Shown piece by piece: positions 1-11,567 of a DNA stretch of 64,000 nt. Under the pieces are notes generated by a model. It was not told the DNA's origin. It did not search any database and worked only from the letters and a program-made list of their open reading frames with translations. This DNA comes from Ridgeia piscesae (taxonomy: Eukaryota > Annelida > Polychaeta > Sabellida > Siboglinidae): positions 62,501 to 126,500 of the forward strand of contig JAODUO010000876.1 of the NCBI GenBank assembly GCA_025642075.2, read 5' to 3'. Numbering within the stretch: the stretch's first letter is position 1; each line of letters starts with the position of its first letter. Both the position numbers and the translations under genes were made by a program.

Positions 1-570
1 TAAACAGAATACCCCGGAGGTAGTAATGTGCATACATGTGTGTAACAGATAATTAATAAAATCTGAATTTTCTCACATAACATATTTTTTTAAATGTAAA
101 AAGGTAATATATTAACGTTCATTTTAATATCACTTTTTCTCCAAAACTGTTCACATAGACCTATTCGTATTGTGAACATAACGGTTCATTACATTTGATA
201 TCAAATAAATTAAATAACATGTTTGCAAAGTAATTGTATAACTTGTACAGTTGGTGTCATGTTCTGCTAAACATCTGGGATAAGATATACATCATGTATC
301 ACACTTCCACCAACACTAATTTGTTTATTTTACTTTTTACATGTTGCAAATTAACTTGAATTTTGTAATAATAATTTAACTACTATTAGTAGGGTTGGAT
401 ATAAATTAGTGACTGACTGACTGAAATATTTTGAGTAATTTCTACACATGGTCATTGAGGCATAGTTAAAATGTTGTGGTGGCGACATGGCATTTACTGC
501 AATGCTTCAGAACTTAAACAACACTCCATGGCCAAATTCACTGTCTATGTATCACCAGTCACAGCGAACC
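1..570. other. Non-coding, AT-rich
   Basis: No credible exon on either strand; only short ORFs and simple AT-rich sequence. Presumably intronic if the myosin tail lies further left. Confidence 0.5.
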
Positions 571-1590
571 GGGTGACACAGGCCTATTTAGCATATTGTA
601 CAAGCTAAAAATAGTTAAGTGACACAGGCCTATTTAGCATACTGTACAAGCTAAAAATAGTTAAGTGACACAGGCCTATTTAGCATACTGTACAAGCTAA
701 AAATAGTTAAGTGACACAGGCCTATTTAGCATATTGTACAAGCTAAAAATAGTTAAGTGACACAGGCCTATTTAGCATACTGTACAAGCTAAAAATGTTA
801 AGTGACACAGGCTTATTTAGCATACGAGCTAAAAATAGTTAAGTGACACAAGCCTATTTAGCATATTGTACAAGCTAAAAATAGTTAAGTGACACAGGCC
901 TATTTAGCATACAAGCTAAAAATAGTTAAGTGACACAGGCCTATTTAGCATATTGTACAAGCTAAAAATAGTTAAGTGACACAGGCCTATTTAGCATATT
1001 GTACAAGCTAAAAATAGTTAAGTGACACAGGCCTATTTAGCATACTGTACAAGCTAAAAATAGTTAAGTGACACAGGCCTGTTTAGCATACTGTACAAGC
1101 TAAAAATTGTTAAGTGACACAGGCCTATTTAGCATATTGTACAAGCTAAAAATAGTTAAGTGACACAGGCCTATTTAGCATACTGTACAAGCTAAAAATG
1201 TTAAGTGACACAGGCTTATTTAGCATACGAGCTAAAAATAGTTAAGTGACACAAGCCTATTTAGCATATTGTACAAGCTAAAAAATAGTTAAGTGACACA
1301 GGCCTATTTAGCATACAAGCTAAAAATAGTTAAGTGACACAGGCCTATTTAGCATATTGTACAAGCTAAAAATAGTTAAGTGACACAGGCCTATTTAGCA
1401 TATTGTACAAGCTAAAAATAGTTAAGTGACACAGGCCTATTTAGCATACTGTACAAGCTAAAAATAGTTAAGTGACACAGGCCTGTTTAGCATACTGTAC
1501 AAGCTAAAAATTGTTAAGTGACACAGGCCTATTTAGCATACGAGCTAAAAATAGTTAAGTGACACAGGCCTAGTCTGCATATGAACTAAA
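571..1590. repeat. 46-bp minisatellite with higher-order structure (about 23 copies)
   Basis: Unit runs GTGACACAGGCCTATTTAGC, CATACTGTACAA, then GCTAAAAATAGTTAA. Inside each unit CTATTTAGC and GCTAAAAATAG are inverted relative to each other, so each copy can form a stem-loop. Variant units (AAAATGTTAAG, CATACGAGC, ACAAGCC) recur in the same order starting at about 781 and about 1184, giving a higher-order period of about 403 bp. Confidence 0.95.
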
Positions 1591-2030
1591 ATAGTCATGT
1601 ATCACAGTATGTCACACTCCTTTAATTCCGTGATTATGCCACACCTTACAATGTCAGCATGCGTTGTCAAGTTTATTTTGCTCAATAAACCATCTAAGAC
1701 TAATTAAATACATACATTTTCAAGTCCATAATTATATTAAAACAGAACCTTACCACATGAGTCAAAAGGACATAGTTTCTCAAAAAGCTGATTTAAAAAA
1801 GTTTGCTTCACATTTTGCAATAAATCTAAAACCACTGATGGTTTTTCATCATATGAGGTACCATATAGCTTATAATAGGTGGAATTCAAAACATTAAAAA
1901 ATTCATAGTTTTGTGGCTGAAGTGAATACTTACTTTGCTTATTATTTATAAGACATCGGGATCAATCATTTTGTGTATAAAATTATAATTATATATGGTG
2001 TGTATAGATCAGTGCATATACGACTGCCTA

Positions 2031-2176
2031 CAGGAGACCGGCCGTATATTGTTATGCATCTGATTTTCCTATTATGTATAATTGGAACATTGTCTGTAAT
2101 ACAAATACACACCACATACTACAATCTTGTTATGATATTGTAATAAATAACATATATATACAAAAATCGGTCTCCT
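2031..2176. repeat. Possible short TIR element, TA-flanked
   Basis: TA-CAGGAGACCG at 2029-2040 and CGGTCTCCT-TA at 2168-2178 are inverted, giving a roughly 146-bp unit. GGAGAC(C/T)GG-type sequences also occur near 2195, 2702 and 2724. No coding capacity. Could be a degraded Tc1/mariner-type MITE; weak. Confidence 0.25.
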
Positions 2177-2747
2177 TAAAACCTATATGCTTAGATGGAG
2201 ACCGGTGTGTAATCGGAAGTTAGTTATTAGTTATACTTATTTAGAGTAGTATTCATTTCATCTGATATATCCAAAACCCAATACAACGATAAATATATAT
2301 GCAGATACACAAATTGACAGTGCCGCATTTAACAAATGTACAACATATGGCTAGGAGATCCGTCAAATATTTGTTGTATTAATATGTGTATATATTTATT
2401 AAAATTAATACATATCAAACAAGAATATAGTACACTGAGCACTGAACTCTAACCCCTCAATCTCTATATAGCAAATCTGTTAAACTATAAACACTTCTCT
2501 GCCGGGGTCCTGTACACGGTGCCTTATGCACATAAATATATACAAGTGTCTGCAATAAATGTACTCAAAACCAATCAAAATATAAAATAAAATTGACAAT
2601 AATTGCATAAGTTAATTCCTTTATATCTAAACTATCTCCACTAACAAGGATAATCATTAAATTAAATGCATTAGTTATGCAATCACACATCAAAACTTTA
2701 AGGAGACTGGCATGCATAACTGGTCTCCCGTACGTGGCGTTTACCCT

Positions 2748-2897
2748 TGTATGTATGTATGTATGTATGTATGTATGTATGTATGTATGTATGTATGTAT
2801 GTATGTATGTATGTATGTATGTATGTATGTATGTATGTATGTATGTATGTATGTATGTATGTATGTATGTATGTATGTATGTATGTATGTATGTATG

Positions 2898-2928
<31 letters not shown>

Positions 2929-3124
2929 GTATGTATGTATGTATGTATGTATGTATGTATGTATGTATGTATGTATGTATGTATGTATGTATGTATGTAT
3001 GTATGTATGTATGTATGTATGTATGTATGTATGTATGTATGTATGTATGTATGTATGTATGTATGTAGGTATGTAGGTATGTAGGTAGGTAGGTAGGTAG
3101 GTAGGTACGTACGTATGTATGTCA
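2748..3124. repeat. (GTAT)n tetranucleotide microsatellite
   Basis: About 370 bp of nearly pure GTAT, ending in GTAG and GTAC variants. Open in several frames, giving false ORFs of Tyr-Ile-His-Thr or Met-Tyr-Val-Cys repeats. Confidence 0.98.
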
Positions 3125-3442
3125 GTTTCAACTTTACTGGACTGAAGTTGTGTAGGCATGTCACAGGGACCATCAGAATGTTTTTTATGTTTACAGTTTT
3201 TCTTTCCCTGCACGTGGAATTGGGATTTTGGTGCAACGTGAATGTCTGAGTTGTCTGCATGAAACTACATCAGTACACATCCACCACAGGTGTGAGCTAG
3301 TGTGTGTGGGTATGCATGTGTGGAATTTTTTTTATCATGCAACTGTGCGTACAATTATCTGTGTGTTTGTGTTTGTGATTGTGTGCGTGTGCGTATGACC
3401 GTGTGTGAGTGTGACTGTGTGTAAGTGAGTGCGTGTGTATGC

Positions 3443-3446
<4 letters not shown>

Positions 3447-3482
<36 letters not shown>
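3447..3482. repeat. (GT)n microsatellite
   Basis: About 18 GT units, with imperfect GT-rich flanks from 3357. Confidence 0.95.
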
Positions 3483-3483
<1 letters not shown>

Positions 3484-4235
3484 TGGGTTGCGATGCAACA
3501 AATGCCTGCATGGCACTATACATAGCAACATAACACAGTAGCTATCCTTGAACACTGCATGATCTGTGTGATCAAGAGGCAGCTTGACCTAGAGATTATA
3601 AACAGTTGGTTTCTCGTCATGCAACGTCAGGGTCACTCCACTCCACTCCACGTCCTAATTTCCAAGCTTGCAGATGACAAGTGTTCCTTTGCATTTATAG
3701 CAAACATCTTACTCCCAGACTCAGTTCCATTCGCAGTTTCCATAGCATCATGAATGACAACACACTGAAGTGACAGAGACAGAGGAAAGGAGGCGAATAT
3801 ATGTTGTGGTACACACATAACAGTTAAATCATTTAAATGGCTTCTAACACCTTCCCCTGTAAGGGGCAACCCGGGATACACCAGCTGTTATCTTTATTGA
3901 GTGTCTACAGGAGACAGTTGGCTTGAGGTACAGGGGTTGTATCAGACAAAGATGGACCTACACTGTTTGAGACAGCAGGTGTCTAGCCCTTATCACGCAC
4001 GCATGGTCTAGCTTGTAACACCTCTGAACCTGGGTCCCATAGAATTTATAAAAATAATACCAAGTTAAAGGTCTTGGTGCTATAATATCAAGCTCTGAAA
4101 TAAGAAAACTTATAGATAAATCTGTAAAAAGACTTGTGTGATGTTGGTCTGTCTTCTAAGTTTCGGTGTTCTGTAGGTGGCTTGGCATGCAGAAATTACA
4201 CGCCTCTGTACAACTGTTAACAATTACCTATGTAC

Positions 4236-4236
<1 letters not shown>

Positions 4237-4300
<64 letters not shown>
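4237..4300. repeat. (TA)n microsatellite
   Basis: About 31 TA units, followed by another short TA run at 4315-4330. Confidence 0.95.
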
Positions 4301-4302
<2 letters not shown>

Positions 4303-4729
4303 ACATAATCAACTTATATATATATATATAATTAATTTAAATAAGTTAAAAGTCATATACATAAAACAAACTGGTGTAAATTGAGAGTAGACAGTACAGG
4401 GTCAGACACTAATAACACAAATGACAACAACAAATTATTACAACTACTATGTACTTTAGTTTGAAACTTTCATTAATTCATTCATATATGTGTATATTTA
4501 ATCCTGGGTCTTTAAACATCAGGGTCAATACTTTGTCCTTTTTATTTATTCTACTGATCATATATTTTTAACGTCTTTTAAGCACTTGTGAACAAGCTTA
4601 TATCTAGACAGTGTTATATAAATAAAATAAAAGTTACTATTATAATTATAAAGGTGCTTAAAATGTCACTGAAAATCTCCTGGTGATTTGAAAAATTTGA
4701 AAAATTTACAATTTTTCTCTATCTGACGC

Positions 4730-5278
4730 GTGGAAACAACAACAAAATAAACCTGACTACTGATGTCATTGAAACAACAACAAAATAAACCTGACTACCA
4801 ATGTCATTGAAACAACAACAAAATAAACCTGACTACTGATGTCATTGAAACAACAACAAAATAACCTGACTACTGATGTCATTGAAACAACAACAAAATA
4901 AACCTGACTACTGATGTCATTGAAACAACAACAAAATAAACCTGACTACTGATGTCATTGAAACAACAACAAAATAAACCTGACTACCGATGTCATTGAA
5001 ACAACAACAAAATAAACCTGACTACCGATGTCATTGAAACAACAACAAAATAAACCTGACTACCGATGTCATTGAAACAACAACAAAATAAACCTGACTA
5101 CCGATGTCACTGAAACAACAACAAAATAAACCTGACTACCGATGTCACTGAAACAACAACAAAATGAACCTGACTACTGATGTCATCGAAACAACAACAA
5201 AATAAACCTGACTACCGATGTCATTGAAACAACAACAAAATAAACCTGTCTACTGATGTCATTGAAACAACAACATCA
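4730..5278. repeat. 38-bp minisatellite next to a splice donor (about 14 copies)
   Basis: Unit GAAACAACAACAAAATAAAC plus CTGACTACTGATGTCATT, nearly constant length. On the minus strand it starts within about 10 nt of the donor of the 5287-6048 exon. Confidence 0.95.
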
Positions 5279-5286
5279 CGACTGAC

Positions 5287-6048
5287 CTGCACTTCTGAAC
5301 GTCGCGGTTTGGGAACATAATCCACGTGACACTCCGATTTGTACCGCAAAATCGGGGGTGAGGGCGAAAGACACGTGAGACTGCGCGAATCGCACAACAC
5401 CAGGGGGCGCTCCTGGCATATGGACATCGCCCGCGTGTACGGCTTGTCTCTCAGCAGCGATCCCTGCCCCGAAAACGATTTGCTTCGCTGAAGCACGTGG
5501 GTTGGTACCCCGAGGAGGGAGGAGGTGGAGGAGGGGGTGAGGGAGCGTTCCTCCGTTGTCTCTATCGACACCGGCGTCGACACAGATTTGACAACTTTCA
5601 CACGCGGCAACGGCTGTGTAGTGTCTGACACGGTACTGGTATCAGAGAACACACGCTTTCTGATATTGCCAAACGACGACTTTGGCATCTCGACCGTGAC
5701 CGTGCGTAGTTTCGATTTTATGTCGATGAGCATCTCTGACCTCGCCTTGTGGCGCTTCGGACGCTTGCCGAGAGATTTCAGTTTGTCCTTGTCGATGTTT
5801 AATGTTTTCAGTTTGTTTGCTGCGTCTATGCTCACTGCGTTAGCCGTCTCAGCGGAGAACTTCTCGGAGTAAACAGTGATCGACGACTGCCTGCTCCATC
5901 GTTCGTCAAACAGCGGTGGCATCCGATCGCTCTCGGGCACGCTGGGCGTGCTTGGTTTCACTTTCACTTTTGTGTCCTTGACGGAGCTCATCTCCGATGA
6001 CGTGCTACTGTCCCTCCTCCGAACACCGAACTGTAGTTCCGGCGGCAT
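5287..6048 (-). CDS. Long basic Ser-rich exon within the MYO18A locus, function unknown
   Basis: Open from ATG at 6048 (MPPELQFGVRRRDSS) for 254 codons to EVQ|GTCAGT, a plausible donor at 5286, phase 0 out. The frame is also open further upstream. GC- and CpG-rich like c1 and unlike the surrounding introns. Content: Ser/Thr-rich start, then KVKVKPSTPSVPESDR, basic LGKRPKRHKARSEM, several RxxS-type sites (HVLQRSKSFSG) and SPSPP. No domain recognised and no match to the myosin-18 motor. It lies after c18 where converter exons were expected. It may be (a) a first exon of a headless isoform read into the rod, (b) a cassette (an AG with frame-0 entry, CTACAG|TTC, exists near 6030), or (c) a separate gene. 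Confidence 0.5.
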
Positions 6049-6206
6049 TTGGCACCAGCAGATGGCGCCACTGGTGAACATAAACAGAAAGATGGAGCCC
6101 CGAAAACGCCTCAAACGTTTCAACGTCGATGAACCGAAACCGAAACCATCACAGTTTTCGTTACGACCTTCCTGTGACCGAACGAAACGCAGAAGTAGTG
6201 TTTGCC

Positions 6207-6432
6207 CTGTGAGCACCACACAGCCACTGATCTGTGAGCACCACACAGCCACTGATCTGTGAGCACCACACAGCCACTGATCTGTGAGCACCACACAGCC
6301 ACTGATCTGTGAGCACCACACAGCCACTGATCTGTGAGCACCACACAGCCACTGATCTGTGAGCACCACACAGCCACTGATCTGTGAGCACCACACAGCC
6401 ACTGATCTGTGAGCACCACACAGCCACTGATC
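6207..6432. repeat. 25-bp minisatellite (9 copies)
   Basis: Unit CTGTGAGCACCACACAGCCA plus CTGAT. On the minus strand the unit has no stop in any frame, so it extends the apparent ORF upstream of the 5287-6048 exon. This is a product of the repeat and not evidence of coding. Confidence 0.97.
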
Positions 6433-9000
6433 TGATTCTATGGCAGCCTCACAACTGTAGCTCCAGACTGACTCACAGTCACGAGAACATAACCACAACT
6501 AAACCGTGATGCACTACAAGACCGCGTGATGGCATCCAGACCTAGACGGCACCGCCACCACTTCACATCCACATCGGCGGCGCAAGCACAATCCTCTGCA
6601 CCGCCTTGGGTCGAGATCCGATGTGCTTCCTTCGAATGTAACCGCTTGCTCTGTGCCACATACCGGCACGGGCAAACAAACGCTGCCGATTAAGTGGCAC
6701 CACCGCACCGCCAAGTGGTGCGAGACAGCACCGCTGAATCCTCACCCCCCTGCTAATTACCGTAACACACCACACCTGTAGAGGGATCAACCTAGGCCAA
6801 TCCCCAGTCGGCTCAACCTGGGTCTAACCAGGAACCAGGCCACATGTGGGAAACACTGCCTAATTGGCAGCACCCTGTGGCACGGACGACTCACAGAGCG
6901 ACGAATGGCACAGTTCCACCGACACCTCCATAGTCTGTATAAATCCCGGCTCAATATTGTTAAAAAAATTGGATTATAGCCTGGAAATTGACAAATCCTC
7001 AACAAAAATCAAATGTCAATACTTATTTTTGTTCACCTTCTTCAAGGTTAGGTGCATCAGTCCATACAACATATTCGTGTCTACTGAGTGTTTTATTTGG
7101 TATATCCTTGTTTTATGTAGGGTCTTTCAATATACAGTTTCTCCTCCTATAGCTCAGGCTCTGTAGCGGATATTTTATTTCCCGTGGAATATTTCCCTAC
7201 CCACACAGTGTTTCCTTCTATAAAGGACACAAGACGCTGTGTAATGGGACATATTTTAACTACCTGTGAAATATGAAAGAGGAGTTATTTCCCTTTCCAT
7301 GTGACAGGTGTTGGGCAAGTTGCACCTGAGGTTTATGAAACCATCCACTGCCTGGGGTGTGTAGTGTGTACCCAGTCCCCCCGGTCATGAGGTAAGCGCG
7401 AGACCGTCAGGTCCCATGGCTTACTGGACCAGTGCACCAGCAAGTTTTGCATCAATGATGTCAGCTACATAAAAATACCTTCATAATTCGCCTGAGTACA
7501 GGTGGGTTGTGGGTTAAACGTGTGTGGGAGGAAATAGACCGAGTTACATTTTGTAGGAGACAAAAGGTGAATGATAGTACAATTTTGACTGCATTTTTAA
7601 ACAGTCAAGAAAGTTCTCTTTGGTCTGTGTGTACCTGTATATATAATAAACAATTATGGTCTCTAATAAGGTCATATTACATTTCTGGATACTTTTGCCC
7701 AATCATAAATAGTGAGCCTTCTGTAAAAAGTTGAATACTAATATATAAATTAACATATTTTAATACAATTACATAAGACCTTAACCCCAGTACACTGTGG
7801 AGGACAACTTAACGAGAATTAAATTCCAGCTGTCCAACTGATAGTTATTTGGTCAACAGGTCACATTCAGTTAGTCGGAGAAAGGCTGACCACTCTAAGG
7901 CATGTTAAGGTGGATAAATATGTTTACAAAGCTGACAGCCGTGCTGGGGTATAAACTTCACCTGGCCCCAGATGCCACCAAGTTGCCATTTGTTATCTAT
8001 ATAATATTATATGTGGCCCCCCCTTAAAATATATTTGTCAATTTGTTTAATATAAAAATATTCACACAGCTAAAACTTATATAACCACATGTTAAGTTCT
8101 TTTAGTTTACTGTACGTCTTTAAATTTCTCATCTACATGCAGTCCACGCCATTAGTTTCCAGTTATGTTCTAAATGTATTTACGTTGCTGCAGTTTAAAC
8201 AACCGGATGATGACATGTTTCATTCTTTTAGTTGACTCGAGTCTAAACGTTTTTCATCTGTGTGTAACCTACTGGAAACAGACATTTTCCAGTTTTGTTT
8301 TAAACATTACTTATTCAGTTGCAGTTTAAACAATCTGATACTCATATATTCTATTATTTTAGTTACGAAGAATCTAAACACTCACACATGTTTGGCATCC
8401 ATTGTTTGACATCTTCAAGGAGCTGTTGCTAGGCAACAAGTCACATGACGGATAGGCTATTCAGGTATTTCACTACATCAGTTGTTTTTCCGTCAGTTTT
8501 GCTCCCAGTGACCTGTCCACTAAGAAGGTCAAGGGAACCAGCCCCCCCCCCCCGGCCACTGACAGGGAAGCTTTCCTTCTGTCAGAACCATTTAGGTGTG
8601 CAGGGAAGCAGCCCGGGAAACAGTCTGTCCGGTTGAGGGAAAACATTACGCCAGGTGTTGCTCCCTGCAGGATTCCCCTCTCCCTTCACACCTGCCAGAC
8701 ACCCAGTTCTAGCCGTACCTGGAGGAAACTGGGAAACTTAGAATAGAGGGAGAAAAACAAGGCTATGTCTGTAGCCAAGTCTAAAAATATTTTAAATTTC
8801 TGCATGACTTAAGCATCTTAAAAGACTATAAAGTAATTTTACTCTTTTCTCATGGCATAGTTTAGTTTCCCGTTAATTAGTATTATTTAGTTTATGTATT
8901 AATCTATTTATATACTTATACATTTATTTATTATACCTACATGTGTTAGTTAAGCTAAACAAATGTCTTATTTCTACATTATAATTGTTGCTAAGATTAT
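6433..9000. other. Intron-like sequence, no exon recognised
   Basis: Searched on the minus strand for the missing converter exon and none found. 6.54-6.78 kb is CpG-richer with short open frames. A poly-C run lies at 8540-8552. The rest is AT-rich. Confidence 0.4.
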
Positions 9001-9002
9001 CA

Positions 9003-9241
9003 GGGAAGTATAGGGAGAGGGTGAGAGGGTGAGAGGGTGAGAGGGGAGAGGGGAAAAAGGGAGGGAGAGGGAGAGGGAGAGGGAGAGGGAGAGGGAGAGG
9101 GAGAGGAGAGGGAGAGGGGGAGGGAGAGGGAGAGGGAGAGGGAGGGAGAGGGAGAGGGAGAGGGAGAGGGAGAGGGAGAGGGAGAGGGAGAGGGAGAGGG
9201 AGAGGGAGAGGGAGAGGGAGAGGGAGAGGGAGAGGGAGAGG
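9003..9241. repeat. (GGGAGA)n purine tract
   Basis: About 240 bp of GGGAGA hexamers with a few irregular steps; pure purine on the plus strand, capable of triplex or quadruplex structure. Confidence 0.97.
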
Positions 9242-11567
9242 GGGGACATATCAATAATTGAAGTCACAACAATGATGGAATGATGACATCACAGGTATCG
9301 TTGACATGGCGATAACAGCTGGAAAAACAGCAGGTGACGATTATTCCACGAGAGTCGGGCAGCAACCACCAGAAAAGTATATAAATGCAAACAGACGATT
9401 ATTATTTTTAATGTTTGTCTATCAGATATTGCACTACGTTCACGTTCTAACCCTGTACACAGAACGGAGTCATGTTTGAGCTTCACACGATATGACGTCT
9501 GACAACAGTACAATAGCATTCAATTAACCCGTTTCCTCCACAGACACAAACCAACAATAAACACAAAGGGACCACAACAAAGACGTCAGCTGTTAATTAG
9601 ACGTGAATCAGACATTCCTGTGAAGCCAGCCGGGGGGTGAGCAGGTGGATCTGTTAGACCCCACCTGCCCCCAGCTAACTTCCCCTCGGATCTGGTTTTT
9701 TTATGAGGTTAGCCCTCTGACTTCCCACTTCACCCAAGTTTGGATAGACAGATGAGGTTTGTCTCCCAGTCTCCCCCAGTGCTATGCCTGGTGCTCAAGT
9801 CCAAGTATGGCTGCTAAGGAACTATTTTCACTGTGGAGGAACTATTTTCAGTGTCGAGGATGTGACGAAGGAGTTGGTATTACTGCACTGTGTGGTTCTT
9901 TTTTTAACCCTATTTTTAGTTTGTGTGGTTTATAACTTTGTATTTTATTAGTTGTGTTTTATTTTTACTTGTATGTACACGTGACCTCTGTCTGAATGTT
10001 GTTATTATTATTATTACTTTATAGAGTGGTAACCTGTTGTCGAGACTGGCCTAAGGACCTGTAAACTTACAATTTACCCCATTTCGCCTTATCTGGTAAT
10101 CATTCAACCATGCCGCAATTACAACACACACTAATCTTTCAAATACATCCACCAGTGTCTACAGCCAAGTACTCGTTCTTCCATCAGAGTGAACTATGTA
10201 AGGTGATGCGGAATGAAAAACTTGGGCAACCTTCGAAATGGCTGCAAATCAATTCAAAAGCAGTTTCTTTTGACAATTTATCATGACACAGCCCATTACG
10301 TGGAAAAACATTCAGACATCGAACTTTGCCATATCTACAAACACTTTATAAAGGTTAATTTAAAATATACTATTAATTATCCATTACAACCTGATATCTC
10401 AAAAGTACAAATATGAAACTTGACTTAGTCACTGGATGAATTATGGAGATGATTTTACACACGTTGTCTAGACAAGAAGTGCAGAAATTATTCTCAACCA
10501 CGCCCGGCCAAAATGTAGCAGAACAAATAAAAAAGTAGTTTGGCTCTGCATTTTTCTAACCTCCGACTTAACAAGAACCCTGGTCCATTAATAACTGTCA
10601 ACATTGGTGGTTTCCAGCATTTGGTAATACGTGTGTATATTGGTTAGAATTTCATATCTCCATCGTATTGCTTTTTTATACTCCTTGTATTTTTTGGATT
10701 TACATAATCAATAATTCAGACATCTATAAAAAAAAATTGACCAACCCATCATGTGACCAGTTTACTTAACAAACAATCCATCAAATTGGGATAAAAATGG
10801 CTGCCGAACATGTCAGTGTAGTAGTACAGAGTATATTTTGTTTAAACTCTGGTTTCAGACAAAAATATTTTTTATTAGAGAAACATAAGAGAAATTGTTT
10901 AAGTGACCATTACATGCAGTCATGTTTACTCTATAAGGTACCATGTTACAACAATAACATAATTCACACATATAACTGTTGTCAACATTTAGCACAGGCA
11001 AAGCTTGACGGAAACCTCATGCATAATTCTGATTGTGATGTAAGCAAACTACGACATACTGGACACATCAACTGTCCAGCCCACTGACTATATAAGTACA
11101 ACGCACTACACACACACAAACATTCAGGATCGTCCACCTGCAAGGGCCCAGGAAATGTCCCGATTAAAGGCTCTACACAACCCAGGAACCCAGCCGTGAA
11201 CTAACTCGATGGAAGCAGACCAATGCTGTAGATGGAATTCGCAGAATTTCGTGTAAACACCGGCGAAAAAGCAGTGCTCTGTGGCTGCGATGGGAGGAAT
11301 GTGTGGAGAATGCGAGGAATGCCCACCGGCTGGGTGGGTATGTGCTAACGATGAAGGGCTGATTCAGGGCTGGTGTTGGTTCAGCCACCACTTGTTGTGT
11401 TTACGTGTTGCTGTGTTCACTGTTTGTGTGGCTGTTTCACTACCTGGGACATACGTGTAAGGTGCTTGCCTAATAAGGTAAAGAATAAGGTATGGTGATG
11501 ATGAGGGTATGGGGGATAACATGCGAATGAAGTACAGGTAAAGTTGATGAAGGTATGTCTTTGGGTG
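9242..11567. other. Intron-like sequence, no exon recognised
   Basis: No convincing exon on either strand; ORFs here are short and lack recognisable domains. Confidence 0.4.

Noticed and set aside
2565..3260. Tyr-Ile-His-Thr and Met-Tyr-Val-Cys repeat ORFs
   Set aside because: GTAT microsatellite translated in several frames on both strands.
3633..3881. Minus-strand 82-codon ORF with SSASLEIRTWSGVE
   Set aside because: No splice sites in a useful phase and no recognisable domain; could be an old transposon scrap but not supportable.
6563..6790. Minus-strand frame with LFARAG and GYIRRKHIG resembling the myosin converter/IQ junction
   Set aside because: Spacing between the two motifs is about 25 residues too short for myosin, no acceptor fits in phase 0, and the surrounding residues do not match; treated as chance.
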